12,930 nucleotides of DNA from Rickettsiales bacterium (GCA_031267375.1 JAIRZE010000084.1:1-12930), one strand, 5' to 3'. Shown: positions 6,576-12,904, counted from the stretch's first letter. The notes: generated from the letters alone by a model not told the origin. A program made the numbers and translations.

Positions 6576-7133
6576 ATGCCAAAAAATATGATTGTCATTA
6601 TGGGCGGCCAGGGCAGCGGCAAAGGAACCCAGGCCGCGATTCTGCGCGAAAATCACAATTATAATTATATTGAAACCGGCGCGATTTTTCGCGGGCTGCC
6701 CACGGATTCGGAAATAGCGAAACTGATCGCTCGCGGCGAATTGGTGCCCGATGAAAAACTGTTTCCGCTGGTGTCCGGGAAAATCGCGGCGGGCGGCGAT
6801 GCTGATGTCTTGTTTGACGGATTTCCCAGAACTCTGCCCCAGGCGAAATGGCTGTACGATTTCGCGCGGCAAGATTATAAAATGACGGTTATTTATTTTG
6901 ATCTGCCGGAAAAAGTTATGATTGAAAGAATAAATAATCGGCTGAAAACCGGCGGGGGCAGGGCGGATGATTCGGATATGGCGGCCGTGCGGAAAAGACT
7001 GAACTCGTTTCAGACGAAAACAATGCCCGCGATAAAGTTTTTTCAGAACGCAACGGGAATAAGATTTCTTGATATTGATGCGACAGGAACGGTGGAGCAA
7101 ATCGCCAAAGAAATAAAAGCAAGATTAAGATAG
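6576..7133 (+). CDS. adk: adenylate-kinase-family nucleoside monophosphate kinase (185 aa, divergent)
   Basis: Adenylate kinases transfer phosphate between ATP and AMP in the cytoplasm. The P-loop GGQGSGKGTQ lies at about 10-19, and the hallmark DGFPRT at about 85-90. The LID is the short type without a zinc-binding insertion (GGRADD, then the Arg-containing helix RKRL and TMPAIKFF). Two departures stand out: the AMP-site motif usually written STGDMLR reads ETGAIFR, so the Asp is Ala, and the NMP-binding segment following it is several residues shorter than usual, which together with the short LID explains the small size. It may be the cell's only Adk or a paralogue with altered nucleotide preference; the window cannot decide. 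An AAAGGT ribosome binding site precedes the ATG. The gene starts 13 bases after the repeat element, so it may be co-transcribed with rpsA. Confidence 0.88.
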   Translation: MPKNMIVIMGGQGSGKGTQAAILRENHNYNYIETGAIFRGLPTDSEIAKLIARGELVPDEKLFPLVSGKIAAGGDADVLFDGFPRTLPQAKWLYDFARQDYKMTVIYFDLPEKVMIERINNRLKTGGGRADDSDMAAVRKRLNSFQTKTMPAIKFFQNATGIRFLDIDATGTVEQIAKEIKARLR

Positions 7134-7172
7134 CGGTTTGTTGGGGATTTGATGCGTATAAAACTCGGTGGT

Positions 7173-7293
7173 AATTCCCCTTTCCCCCGGAAAGGGGTGG
7201 CCACGAAGTGGCCGGGGTATGGGTCATAAATAATTTTATATCCATTACCCCGTCGCGCTACGCGCGCCACCCCTTCGCCAGCGAAGGGGAATT
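7173..7293. repeat. composite nested palindrome (~121 bp)
   Basis: Outer ends AATTCCCCTT (7173-7182) and AAGGGGAATT (7284-7293) are exact complements. Each half folds on its own: left CCCCTTTCC-CCC-GGAAAGGGG and GGCCAC-GAA-GTGGCC; right CGCG-CTA-CGCG and CCCCTTCGC-CA-GCGAAGGGG. GGGGTATGG on the left faces CCATTACCCC on the right around an AT-rich centre. It could form a cruciform or terminate transcription from adk. Modular palindromes of this kind are dispersed in many bacterial genomes. Confidence 0.75.
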
Positions 7294-7301
7294 TTTTTAG
7301 A

Positions 7302-7329
7302 TTGATTTTATAAATTAAATGTATATAAT
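7302..7329 (+). promoter_or_regulatory. tRNA-Ala promoter
   Basis: TTGATT (7302-7307), 16-base spacer, consensus TATAAT (7324-7329), with the mature tRNA starting at 7343. Confidence 0.7.
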
Positions 7330-7342
7330 ACACGGGACTTGT

Positions 7343-7418
7343 GGGGTCATAGCTCAGTTGGTAGAGCGCCACGTTTGCAACGTGGATGTCGTCAGTTCGA
7401 GTCTGATTGGCTCCACCA
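7343..7418 (+). tRNA. tRNA-Ala (anticodon UGC)
   Basis: All four arms fold: acceptor GGGGTCA with TGGCTCC, D-stem GCTC/GAGC, anticodon stem CCACG/CGTGG around loop TTTGCAA, T-arm GTCAG/CTGAT. The G3-U70 wobble pair, the main alanine identity element, is present. CCA is encoded (7416-7418). Confidence 0.97.
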
Positions 7419-7518
7419 CACTTCGCCGCGTACGCAGCTTCGTGTGGCTTCGCCACGCGAATAGCGAGCAGTTTATAGCGAAGTAGTGTCGCCCGAAGCG
7501 CATAGCGCGAAGGGGGAC
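7419..7518. repeat. composite palindromic element after tRNA-Ala
   Basis: Within 7419-7518 several inverted repeats are nested: GTGGC-TTC-GCCAC (7444-7456), an interrupted ACTTCGC/GCGAAGT pair spanning about 7420-7484, and a symmetric unit GTC-CCC-GCGC-ATA-GCGC-GGG-GAC (7488-7518) followed by AAAAA. It has no coding potential. The construction is like that of 7173-7293 but with a different sequence. Confidence 0.5.
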
Positions 7519-7552
7519 AAAAAGCACGATTATTTCTGCGGGAATAAAACCA

Positions 7553-7573
7553 AACGCATTGCGTTATTTTTTT
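7553..7573 (+). terminator. terminator between tRNA-Ala and tRNA-Leu
   Basis: AACGC (7553-7557), loop ATT, GCGTT (7561-7565), then ATTTTTTT (7566-7573). The T-run ends at the base before tRNA-Leu starts, so the two features touch. The stem is only 5 bp. Confidence 0.5.
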
Positions 7574-7660
7574 GGCCTTGTGGCGGAATGGTAGACGCTG
7601 AGGACTTAAAATCCTTTGGTTATAGCAACCGTGCGGGTTCAAGTCCCGCCAAGGCCACCA
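7574..7660 (+). tRNA. tRNA-Leu (anticodon UAA)
   Basis: An 87-nt class II tRNA. Acceptor GGCCTTG pairs fully with CAAGGCC, the anticodon stem GAGGA/TCCTT holds loop CTTAAAA (anticodon TAA), the long variable arm characteristic of Leu is TGGTTATAGCAACC, and the T-arm GCGGG/CCCGC is perfect. CCA is encoded (7658-7660). No convincing promoter is visible directly upstream. Confidence 0.97.
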
Positions 7661-7682
7661 AATTTTCAAAAACAATCTTAAC

Positions 7683-8741
7683 TCAGCTTTTCAAATACCA
7701 ATCATAAAATCCGTGCACGCCATCTTTCAATCCTATCTTTGGTCCCCAGCCCAGCCCGCAAATCTTATCCCCGTCCATTAATTTCCGATATGTTCCATTC
7801 GGCTTGCTTTTATCCCATTCCAAGGCCCCGTCAAATCCAACAGTATCTTTTGCAATATCTACCAGATCGCGCAGCAATATATCCGTACCCGATGTTATAT
7901 TTATTAATTCCCCAATATCGGCAGCATCTTTATTCTGCATAATATAAAGGCACGCGCCGGACAAATCGTCCGAGTGCATAAATTCGCGGTACACATTTCC
8001 GTCGCCCCACAAGACCGCGCGATCCGCAAAGGCCCCGACTTGATTGCACGTGGATTCTATTGAGCCGTCATCATTCAAATTTATCTTCGCATCAATGCCC
8101 CAGCCAAGCTTATTTTTTCTCAGATCTTCACGCAAAGCGGCAAAGTCCCTGTTCTTTAACAATTTCGCCAAATGAAATCGGCGGATCAGCATCGGCATTA
8201 TATGCGCTGTTTCCATATTGAAGTTATCGCCGGGACCATAAAGATTGGTCGGCATAACGGAAATAAAATTAGTCCCGTATTGCGCGTTATAATGAGCGCA
8301 CATCTTTATCGCCGCAATCTTTGCAATCGCATACGCTTCATTTGTCTTTTCCAAAGGACCGGTCAATAAATCGGATTCTTTCATAGCGCCGGTTATATTG
8401 CCGGGATATATGCAGCTGCTGCCAAGATTAAGTAGTTTTTTCACCCCGCATTTGCAAGCCGCGTTAATAACATTCGCCGCAATCATCATATTGATATAGA
8501 TAAAATCCGCGGGATAAGTCTTGTTCGCCATAATCCCGCCGACTTTCGCCGCCGCCAGGAACACATATTCCGGACGCTCTTTGTCAAAAAATTGCTCTAC
8601 ATCCGCCTGGCGCGTCAGATCCAGTTCTGCCGATCCGCGGGTTATTATGTTGTCGTATCCCAGCGCCTTCAAACGCCGCATAATCGCAGAGCCGACCAAT
8701 CCGGCGTGCCCAGCAACATAAATTTTAGAATCTTTGTTCAT
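7683..8741 (-). CDS. fcl: GDP-L-fucose synthase (3,5-epimerase/4-reductase)
   Basis: This enzyme converts GDP-4-keto-6-deoxy-D-mannose to GDP-L-fucose with NADPH, completing the pathway begun by gmd. It is an extended SDR: the nucleotide-binding Gly11-xx-Gly14-xx-Gly17 is at the N-terminus, and the catalytic set can be placed by alignment with the E. coli enzyme from memory: LGSSCIYP with Ser108 and Cys110, Tyr137-xxx-Lys141 (YAIAK), MPTNLYGP and His180. At 352 aa it is about 30 longer than the E. coli protein; the extra residues fall after RRFHLAKLL, an insertion seen in other long forms of this family. Its ATG shares one base with the gmd stop (TAATG), so translation is coupled. It converges on tRNA-Leu with only 22 bases between them and no clear terminator. 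Confidence 0.96.
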   Translation of the reverse strand: MNKDSKIYVAGHAGLVGSAIMRRLKALGYDNIITRGSAELDLTRQADVEQFFDKERPEYVFLAAAKVGGIMANKTYPADFIYINMMIAANVINAACKCGVKKLLNLGSSCIYPGNITGAMKESDLLTGPLEKTNEAYAIAKIAAIKMCAHYNAQYGTNFISVMPTNLYGPGDNFNMETAHIMPMLIRRFHLAKLLKNRDFAALREDLRKNKLGWGIDAKINLNDDGSIESTCNQVGAFADRAVLWGDGNVYREFMHSDDLSGACLYIMQNKDAADIGELINITSGTDILLRDLVDIAKDTVGFDGALEWDKSKPNGTYRKLMDGDKICGLGWGPKIGLKDGVHGFYDWYLKS

Positions 8742-9808
8742 TATGCGCCTCTGAAATTCTCGTACCCGTTGGTTTTAAGCAATTTCTCGCGCCGCGCCAA
8801 TTCCAAGTCGGATGCGACCATTTCAGACGCCAGCGCATCCAGATTATATTTCGGAGCCCAGCCCAGCGTTGACTTGGCCTTGGACGCATCGCCCAGCAGC
8901 AACTCTACCTCTGCCGGACGGAAATATCGGGAATCCACGGCTATAAGCGTTTTGCCGGATTTTTTATCTATTCCCTTTTCATCCATTCCTTTGCCTTGCC
9001 AGATAATCTCTGTACCCAGCTTGCCAAAAACCAATGTGCAGAAATCGCGCACTGATGTCGTGGTGTTTGTCGCCAATACGAAATCGTCCGGCTTTTCGGC
9101 CTGCAATATGCGCCACATACCTTCCACATAATCTTTGGCGTGTCCCCAATCGCGCTTTGCGTCAAGATTCCCCAGCAACAAAATATCTTGCAAACCCGTA
9201 GCGATGCGGGTTGCGGCCATTGTAATTTTTCTGGTGACGAATGTTTCGCCGCGCCGCGGGCTTTCGTGATTGAAAAGAACCCCGTTGCTGGCGAACATAC
9301 CGAAAGATTCGCGATAGTTAACGGTAATCCAATATCCGTATAATTTTGCGACTGCATACGGACTGCGCGGATAGAAGGGAGTTTTTTCGGACTGAACAGG
9401 CTCTTGAATCAAGCCGTATAATTCCGAAGTGCTGGCCTGATAAAATCGCGTCTTTTTTTCAAGACCGTTCGCGCGGATTGCCTCTAACAAACGCAGGGTG
9501 CCCAAAGCATCTGTATCGGCGGTGTATTCTGGCACATCCCAGCTGACCTTTACGTGCGATTGCGCGCCCAGATTATAGATTTCGTACGGCTGAATTTCTT
9601 GAATTATGCGCATCAAATTGCTGGAATCAGTCAAATCGCCATACAGCAGGCGCAAATTCGGGTTGTCAATCAAATGATCTATGCGCGCGGTATTATAGGA
9701 AGAGCCGCGGCGCTTTATTCCAAAAACATTATAGCCTTTGTCCAGAAGCAATTCCGCCAAATAAGATCCGTCTTGCCCGGTAATGCCCGTTATTAACGCA
9801 TTTTTCAA
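8741..9808 (-). CDS. gmd: GDP-mannose 4,6-dehydratase
   Basis: Gmd dehydrates GDP-D-mannose to GDP-4-keto-6-deoxy-D-mannose, the first step to GDP-L-fucose and other 6-deoxy sugar nucleotides used in LPS, capsule or glycans. The 355-aa length fits the family. Visible are the NADP-binding GITGQDG (8-14), RRGSSYNTARIDHL, the STSELYG catalytic block (Thr127, Glu129) and Tyr151-xxx-Lys155 (YAVAK), plus the NHESPRRGETFVTRKI segment typical of Gmd. The start is TTG: it is the codon that begins MKNALITG and has AAGGAG six bases upstream, while the nearby ATG is out of frame. It is first in a two-gene operon with fcl and has its own promoter. No glycosyltransferase or fucose-using gene is in the window. 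Confidence 0.97.
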   Translation of the reverse strand: MKNALITGITGQDGSYLAELLLDKGYNVFGIKRRGSSYNTARIDHLIDNPNLRLLYGDLTDSSNLMRIIQEIQPYEIYNLGAQSHVKVSWDVPEYTADTDALGTLRLLEAIRANGLEKKTRFYQASTSELYGLIQEPVQSEKTPFYPRSPYAVAKLYGYWITVNYRESFGMFASNGVLFNHESPRRGETFVTRKITMAATRIATGLQDILLLGNLDAKRDWGHAKDYVEGMWRILQAEKPDDFVLATNTTTSVRDFCTLVFGKLGTEIIWQGKGMDEKGIDKKSGKTLIAVDSRYFRPAEVELLLGDASKAKSTLGWAPKYNLDALASEMVASDLELARREKLLKTNGYENFRGA

Positions 9809-9814
9809 TTTTTA

Positions 9815-9820
9815 CTCCTT
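9815..9820 (-). promoter_or_regulatory. Shine-Dalgarno deciding a TTG start for gmd
   Basis: AAGGAG on the minus strand (9820-9815) is 6 bases before TTG (9808-9806), which is followed by AAA AAT GCG. The strong site makes the non-ATG start credible. Confidence 0.75.
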
Positions 9821-9828
9821 TTTCGGAG

Positions 9829-9856
9829 AGTATAAAGTTTTTTAGTACAAATACAA
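9829..9856 (-). promoter_or_regulatory. gmd-fcl promoter
   Basis: Minus-strand TTGTAT (9856-9851), 16-base spacer, TATACT (9834-9829). The predicted start near 9822 gives a leader of only about 14 bases. It lies immediately after the tRNA-Glu terminator. Confidence 0.55.
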
Positions 9857-9858
9857 AT

Positions 9859-9879
9859 AAAAAACGACCGAATGGTCGT
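9859..9879 (-). terminator. tRNA-Glu terminator
   Basis: Minus-strand ACGACC (9879-9874), loop ATTC, GGTCGT (9869-9864), followed by TTTTT (9863-9859), about 10 bases after the tRNA. The plus strand also has GGTCGTTTTG, so weak bidirectional action is possible. Confidence 0.8.
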
Positions 9880-9889
9880 TTTGTTATCT

Positions 9890-9965
9890 TGGCAGCCCCA
9901 ACCGGATTCGAACCGGTGTTCTCGCCTTGAAAGGGCGGTGTCCTGGGCCTCTAGACGATGGGGCC
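9890..9965 (-). tRNA. tRNA-Glu (anticodon UUC)
   Basis: A 76-nt cloverleaf: acceptor GGCCCCA with TGGGGCT (G1-U72 is a wobble), D-stem GTCT/GGAC, anticodon loop CTTTCAA, T-arm ACCGG/CCGGT, discriminator G and encoded CCA. The bottom anticodon-stem pair is C27-A43, a mismatch; the other four pairs are intact. Confidence 0.95.
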
Positions 9966-10040
9966 GAAACTGACGAATAAAATTATTCAATCATTCGGTG
10001 CTTTGGGCTAAAATTTCTGCCTGTTTTACAAAGCCCGCTG

Positions 10041-10069
10041 ATTCTGACACACATCAAACCCAAAGTCAA
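10041..10069 (-). promoter_or_regulatory. tRNA-Glu promoter
   Basis: Minus-strand TTGACT (10069-10064), 17-base spacer, CAGAAT (10046-10041). It begins about 15 bases after the stop codon of the 151-aa gene and leaves a ~70-base 5' extension to be removed by RNase P. Confidence 0.55.
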
Positions 10070-10083
10070 GCTTGTTTTTTCCT

Positions 10084-10539
10084 TTATCCGCGGCGAACAT
10101 TGACATTGAACAATCCTGCAAGTCTTTGCGCAATATTGTTTTGCCGCTTCATATATCCCGCAGCAGGAATCACAAGTTCTGTTTCTGACATTTCCAAAGC
10201 AACCGGCTTTTCCGTCATCTCAATGGCCGCAGAATTATTAACAATCAAATCCGATACGCCAACTTTCAAATTCGTTTCCGTATTATTCAAGCGCTGATGA
10301 TTGATTTTGTCCAGAATAGGGCGATAAAAATTATCAATCGCTTTGCGAAAATCAACCGTCGGAATAACGGAGCGGCCCGACATATACGCAAGATAGTTAT
10401 CAAGTTTTTCATTCAATTGCGCGGAAAGTTTTGCAACAATGGCTGAATCTTGCTGCAATTGCTGTGGATTCGGTTTTTCCAAATCGGAAAAATCCAAAGG
10501 TTGTCCCAAAGAATCCAACATAATACTATTGTCGCTCAT
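10084..10539 (-). CDS. hypothetical protein (151 aa)
   Basis: I do not recognise this protein. It has no signal peptide or membrane segment and is hydrophilic, rich in Asn, Gln, Leu and acidic residues. The middle (about 33-55) can form an amphipathic helix, and the C-terminus turns basic (KRQNNIAQRLAGLFNVNVRRG, shown split: residues about 131-151). It is probably real: a near-consensus promoter lies directly upstream (10571-10599), the ATG at 10539 has an AAGGAA site about 10 bases before it, the frame is undisturbed and no alternative gene overlaps it. It stands alone between tRNA-Asp and tRNA-Glu, a position where small accessory or recently acquired genes often lie. Its role is unknown. 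Confidence 0.75.
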   Translation of the reverse strand: MSDNSIMLDSLGQPLDFSDLEKPNPQQLQQDSAIVAKLSAQLNEKLDNYLAYMSGRSVIPTVDFRKAIDNFYRPILDKINHQRLNNTETNLKVGVSDLIVNNSAAIEMTEKPVALEMSETELVIPAAGYMKRQNNIAQRLAGLFNVNVRRG

Positions 10540-10570
10540 TTTATAATTTCCTTTGCTAGGCTTTGCACTG

Positions 10571-10599
10571 AATATAATACATTATTACATATTTGTCAA
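10571..10599 (-). promoter_or_regulatory. promoter of the 151-aa gene
   Basis: Minus-strand consensus -35 TTGACA (10599-10594), 17-base spacer, TATATT (10576-10571). The predicted start near 10564 gives a ~25-base leader. Confidence 0.75.
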
Positions 10600-10605
10600 A
10601 TTATT

Positions 10606-10628
10606 AAAAAAACACCCTTGCGGATGTT
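10606..10628 (-). terminator. terminator after tRNA-Asp
   Basis: AACATCC (10628-10622), loop GCAA, GGGTGTT (10617-10611), then TTTTT (10610-10606) on the minus strand. The plus strand also ends in TGTTTTTATTT, so the hairpin may work in both directions. It separates the tRNA-Asp transcript from the next promoter. Confidence 0.7.
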
Positions 10629-10670
10629 TGTTTTTATTTCTGGCTTGCCGCGCGTTGCCTTGGCGAAGTG

Positions 10671-10704
10671 TGGCAGGATTGACGGGTTCCGGCCTGCGCC
10701 GGAA
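10671..10704. repeat. partial copy of the tRNA-Asp 3' end joined to a TTCCGGC/GCCGGAA hairpin
   Basis: 10671-10686 matches 15 of 16 bases of 10745-10760, the 3' terminal bases of tRNA-Asp including CCA, in direct orientation 74 bases apart. The copy runs straight into TTCCGGC-CTGC-GCCGGAA (10687-10704), a hairpin of the widespread intergenic type followed by TGAC. Confidence 0.6.
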
Positions 10705-10744
10705 TGACAACGACACCAGTGCGTTGACATACATTTGTGATAAC

Positions 10745-10821
10745 TGGCGGGATTGACGGGGCTCGAACCCGCGACCTTCTGCGTGACAGGCAGACGCTCT
10801 AACCAACTGAGCTACAACCCC
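10745..10821 (-). tRNA. tRNA-Asp (anticodon GUC)
   Basis: A 77-nt cloverleaf: acceptor GGGGTTG with CAATCCC (G4-U69 wobble), D-stem GCTC/GAGC, anticodon stem TCTGC/GCAGA with loop CTGTCAC, T-arm GCGGG/CCCGT, discriminator G73 as required for Asp, encoded CCA. Confidence 0.97.
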
Positions 10822-10834
10822 AAAGGCGAACCCT

Positions 10835-10862
10835 ATTTTACATACTTTTTTAACAAAATCAA
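10835..10862 (-). promoter_or_regulatory. tRNA-Asp promoter
   Basis: Minus-strand TTGATT (10862-10857), 16-base spacer, TAAAAT (10840-10835). It starts only ~14 bases after the stop of the Cys-rich gene at 10877, and no hairpin terminator separates them, so operon readthrough into the tRNA is possible. Confidence 0.6.
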
Positions 10863-10876
10863 GCCAAAAATACACA

Positions 10877-11593
10877 TCAAATCGGACTATACCAACAGCT
10901 GTCCGTATATGTATACAAACCCGTATTATCATAATAAGACGAACCTGCCCATATATTGCAATCCTCTATTGAATATCCAGGCCCATACTCATCATAAATA
11001 TCCTGATCCGGAACGCTATATCCATACTGTTCTTCGCCATATTGATTAAAACCTGCAACCGGGCATTGCTCACAACTTCCGCTGCCATATTCATCATATT
11101 CGTTTATGCGGCATCCGACTTTGCAGCTACAATACTCTCCATAATTCGTCGTGGCCGAATTGCAACGCCGTTCCGCCCAAATATACCCGTCTGTGCATTT
11201 ATAGTAATTTTGCGGCTCGCAAGGATTTTGCGCAGCGATAACATTGGCGCTGCACGATAATATCCCGGTGGCCGGATCTTTTGGGCCGCGGGCTTTGGAA
11301 CAATAATGCTTGTTATTATATGTCGTAGAGCTGCAAGATTCGTGGCAAATCCCGTCGGTACACGCACTGATGGCAAATTCCCCAATCTCTGACGCCCAGG
11401 TATCAATACAGCAAGAGTTCCCGCCAAAATCTACATATCCATACCGGCCAGTGTATCCGCCGCTGCAATTGGAACACGCCACATTTGCAGCACCAAACGC
11501 AGTACAATAAGCATAACCGTTATTGCAAGTTCCAATCGCTGACGCGGGCGCGACAAAAGAAATAAAAATCAAAAAAACAAAAACTTTTTTCAT
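10877..11593 (-). CDS. secreted Cys-rich protein (238 aa), second gene of the right module
   Basis: Unrecognised secreted protein. The signal peptide is clear (MKKVFVFLIFISF core, cleavage after Ala-Ser-Ala at about residue 19), and the mature chain has 21 cysteines and many Tyr, Gly, Asn and Ser, so it is probably disulfide-bonded outside the cytoplasm. The C-terminal region shares order and spacing with the protein at 933-1703: Cys-Ser-Cys, a further Cys, G-x-GxC-xx-CP, then DC, an AG pair and the closing YYDNTGLYTYTDSCWY block, against YTDSNGTFQFTNNCSY there. The N-terminal halves are less alike. It starts 6 bases after the stop of the HExxH gene, whose last codons (GGGCGGTGA) supply the ribosome binding site, so translation is probably coupled. 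Function is unknown; a surface, adhesive or protease-partner role is speculation. Confidence 0.85.
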   Translation of the reverse strand: MKKVFVFLIFISFVAPASAIGTCNNGYAYCTAFGAANVACSNCSGGYTGRYGYVDFGGNSCCIDTWASEIGEFAISACTDGICHESCSSTTYNNKHYCSKARGPKDPATGILSCSANVIAAQNPCEPQNYYKCTDGYIWAERRCNSATTNYGEYCSCKVGCRINEYDEYGSGSCEQCPVAGFNQYGEEQYGYSVPDQDIYDEYGPGYSIEDCNIWAGSSYYDNTGLYTYTDSCWYSPI

Positions 11594-11599
11594 AATAAA

Positions 11600-12874
11600 T
11601 CACCGCCCTTTATTTTCTTTCATTGCATCTAGAATTTCTGAGTTATTATCGCGCACAGATTGAATTTCCGGATTTTCCATCAAGTGCTTCACATACTGTT
11701 CAATTTGCAGCATCATTTTTTTTCTTAACGAATCGCTAACCGCGTCCAGCAGATTAAACCCGTCATAGTCAAACATTTCGTGCAGAAATTCCGAAAAATC
11801 CGAAAGCTCTTCGCTTTTTCCAATGTTTATCTGGGACTCTGTAATATCCCATTCTATGTTCTTTGGAATTGTGTATCCGGAAAAGTCATCCAAATGACGG
11901 TCCAGCCAATCCAACAAGGACAGCGCGATCGCATCTGCGTCCTTTTGATCTAATTCTTTGATTTTTATATTTCCGGAACCGTCAGAGCGCTTTTGTATCA
12001 AGTGCTTTGCAAGAATCGTATGATCGCCGAATACCGCTGCAAATTCACGCAGGCCTGCAATTTTTGCCAGATCTTTTTTTGGGAATTCCACTTCGCCCGC
12101 GCTGTATTTCGTGCTGGTTTCGCGAAAAGTTTTATTAGACGATTTATGAAGGTTCTGCGGATCGTTCCACCAAAGCGCAATGTCGTTTGATTGGGAAGGG
12201 AAACCGTCTTGGAATCTGCCGGTCAGCTGAATTGCTTTTATTTTATCAAGAAGCCTTTTCCCCTCTGATGCCAATTCATTGCACAGCTGATATTCCAGCA
12301 ATTGCGAGAAATCCAGGCGCCCCAGTTTTATATTATTCATAATCTGGGAATGCTTGAATTCGTGCGAGAAATAAAAGAGCTGCTCGCGATTTATTGCGTC
12401 AAAAAGATTTGCGTATCTTTTATTTACCTTTGTTCCGGTTTTGAATAAATTCAATGTTATCAGATTCAGATTTCGCTGGAATGTCGCCATTGGAATATTT
12501 TGATTATTCAGGAAATCCAGAACTTCCGCATCTGTTTCAAATACGGTTGTTTCGGTCTGAATCCGCGGGTCGCGCTTTTTAACATCGCTGATGAATTGCA
12601 TAAATTTGGAATTTGATAAAGAATAGATTGAATCTTCGTTCAGCTTTGGCCCGGGCGATTCCAGTTTTTCAATAAACGAAGCGACATTTGAAAATAATTC
12701 CGGATTGGCGTAAATGCTTTCAACTTGCTGTTTCAGAGAAGTTTTTTGGTCTGGCTGATTTTGAGCTTTTGCCTTGCCAAAACTCAGCACAGCGGCGATT
12801 CCCATTAACCAAAACAAACTGCCGTTTTTTCTTGTGTGTTTTTTGTTTTCATATTTCCTTGTTTTCTGCGACAT
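11600..12874 (-). CDS. secreted HExxH-motif protein, putative zinc metalloprotease (424 aa)
   Basis: Not assigned to a named family. A basic N-region of about 20 residues precedes a hydrophobic segment (about 20-32) and a cleavage-like Ala-Lys-Ala at 35-37, giving an exported protein; with the extended N-region a membrane anchor is also possible. His171-Glu172-Phe-Lys-His175 is an HExxH motif, and Glu200 in Cys-Asn-Glu is 25 residues on, matching the HEKKH plus Glu arrangement of the 262-aa protein at 148-936. Around the motif both share an aromatic/aliphatic lead-in and a Phe/Leu-rich helix before the second Glu. The rest (about 215-424) is charged and probably helical, with no motif I know, and it is much longer than in the small paralogue. 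The ATG at 12874 has AGGGAG 9 bases upstream. It is first in the pair with the Cys-rich gene; its promoter is probably beyond the window. Confidence 0.85.
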   Translation of the reverse strand: MSQKTRKYENKKHTRKNGSLFWLMGIAAVLSFGKAKAQNQPDQKTSLKQQVESIYANPELFSNVASFIEKLESPGPKLNEDSIYSLSNSKFMQFISDVKKRDPRIQTETTVFETDAEVLDFLNNQNIPMATFQRNLNLITLNLFKTGTKVNKRYANLFDAINREQLFYFSHEFKHSQIMNNIKLGRLDFSQLLEYQLCNELASEGKRLLDKIKAIQLTGRFQDGFPSQSNDIALWWNDPQNLHKSSNKTFRETSTKYSAGEVEFPKKDLAKIAGLREFAAVFGDHTILAKHLIQKRSDGSGNIKIKELDQKDADAIALSLLDWLDRHLDDFSGYTIPKNIEWDITESQINIGKSEELSDFSEFLHEMFDYDGFNLLDAVSDSLRKKMMLQIEQYVKHLMENPEIQSVRDNNSEILDAMKENKGR

Positions 12875-12904
12875 TTTGCTGGTCTCCCTACTGATTCAGC
12901 TGGT

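Noticed and set aside
7043..7675. 210-aa minus-strand open frame across adk's end, the palindromes and both tRNAs
   Set aside because: It is antisense to adk and to two confirmed tRNAs; part of its peptide is simply the translated complement of tRNA-Ala, a familiar false gene.
10585..10932. 115-aa minus-strand open frame
   Set aside because: It covers tRNA-Asp and its flanks; the central peptide (VAQLVRAS type) is the usual translation of a tRNA sequence.
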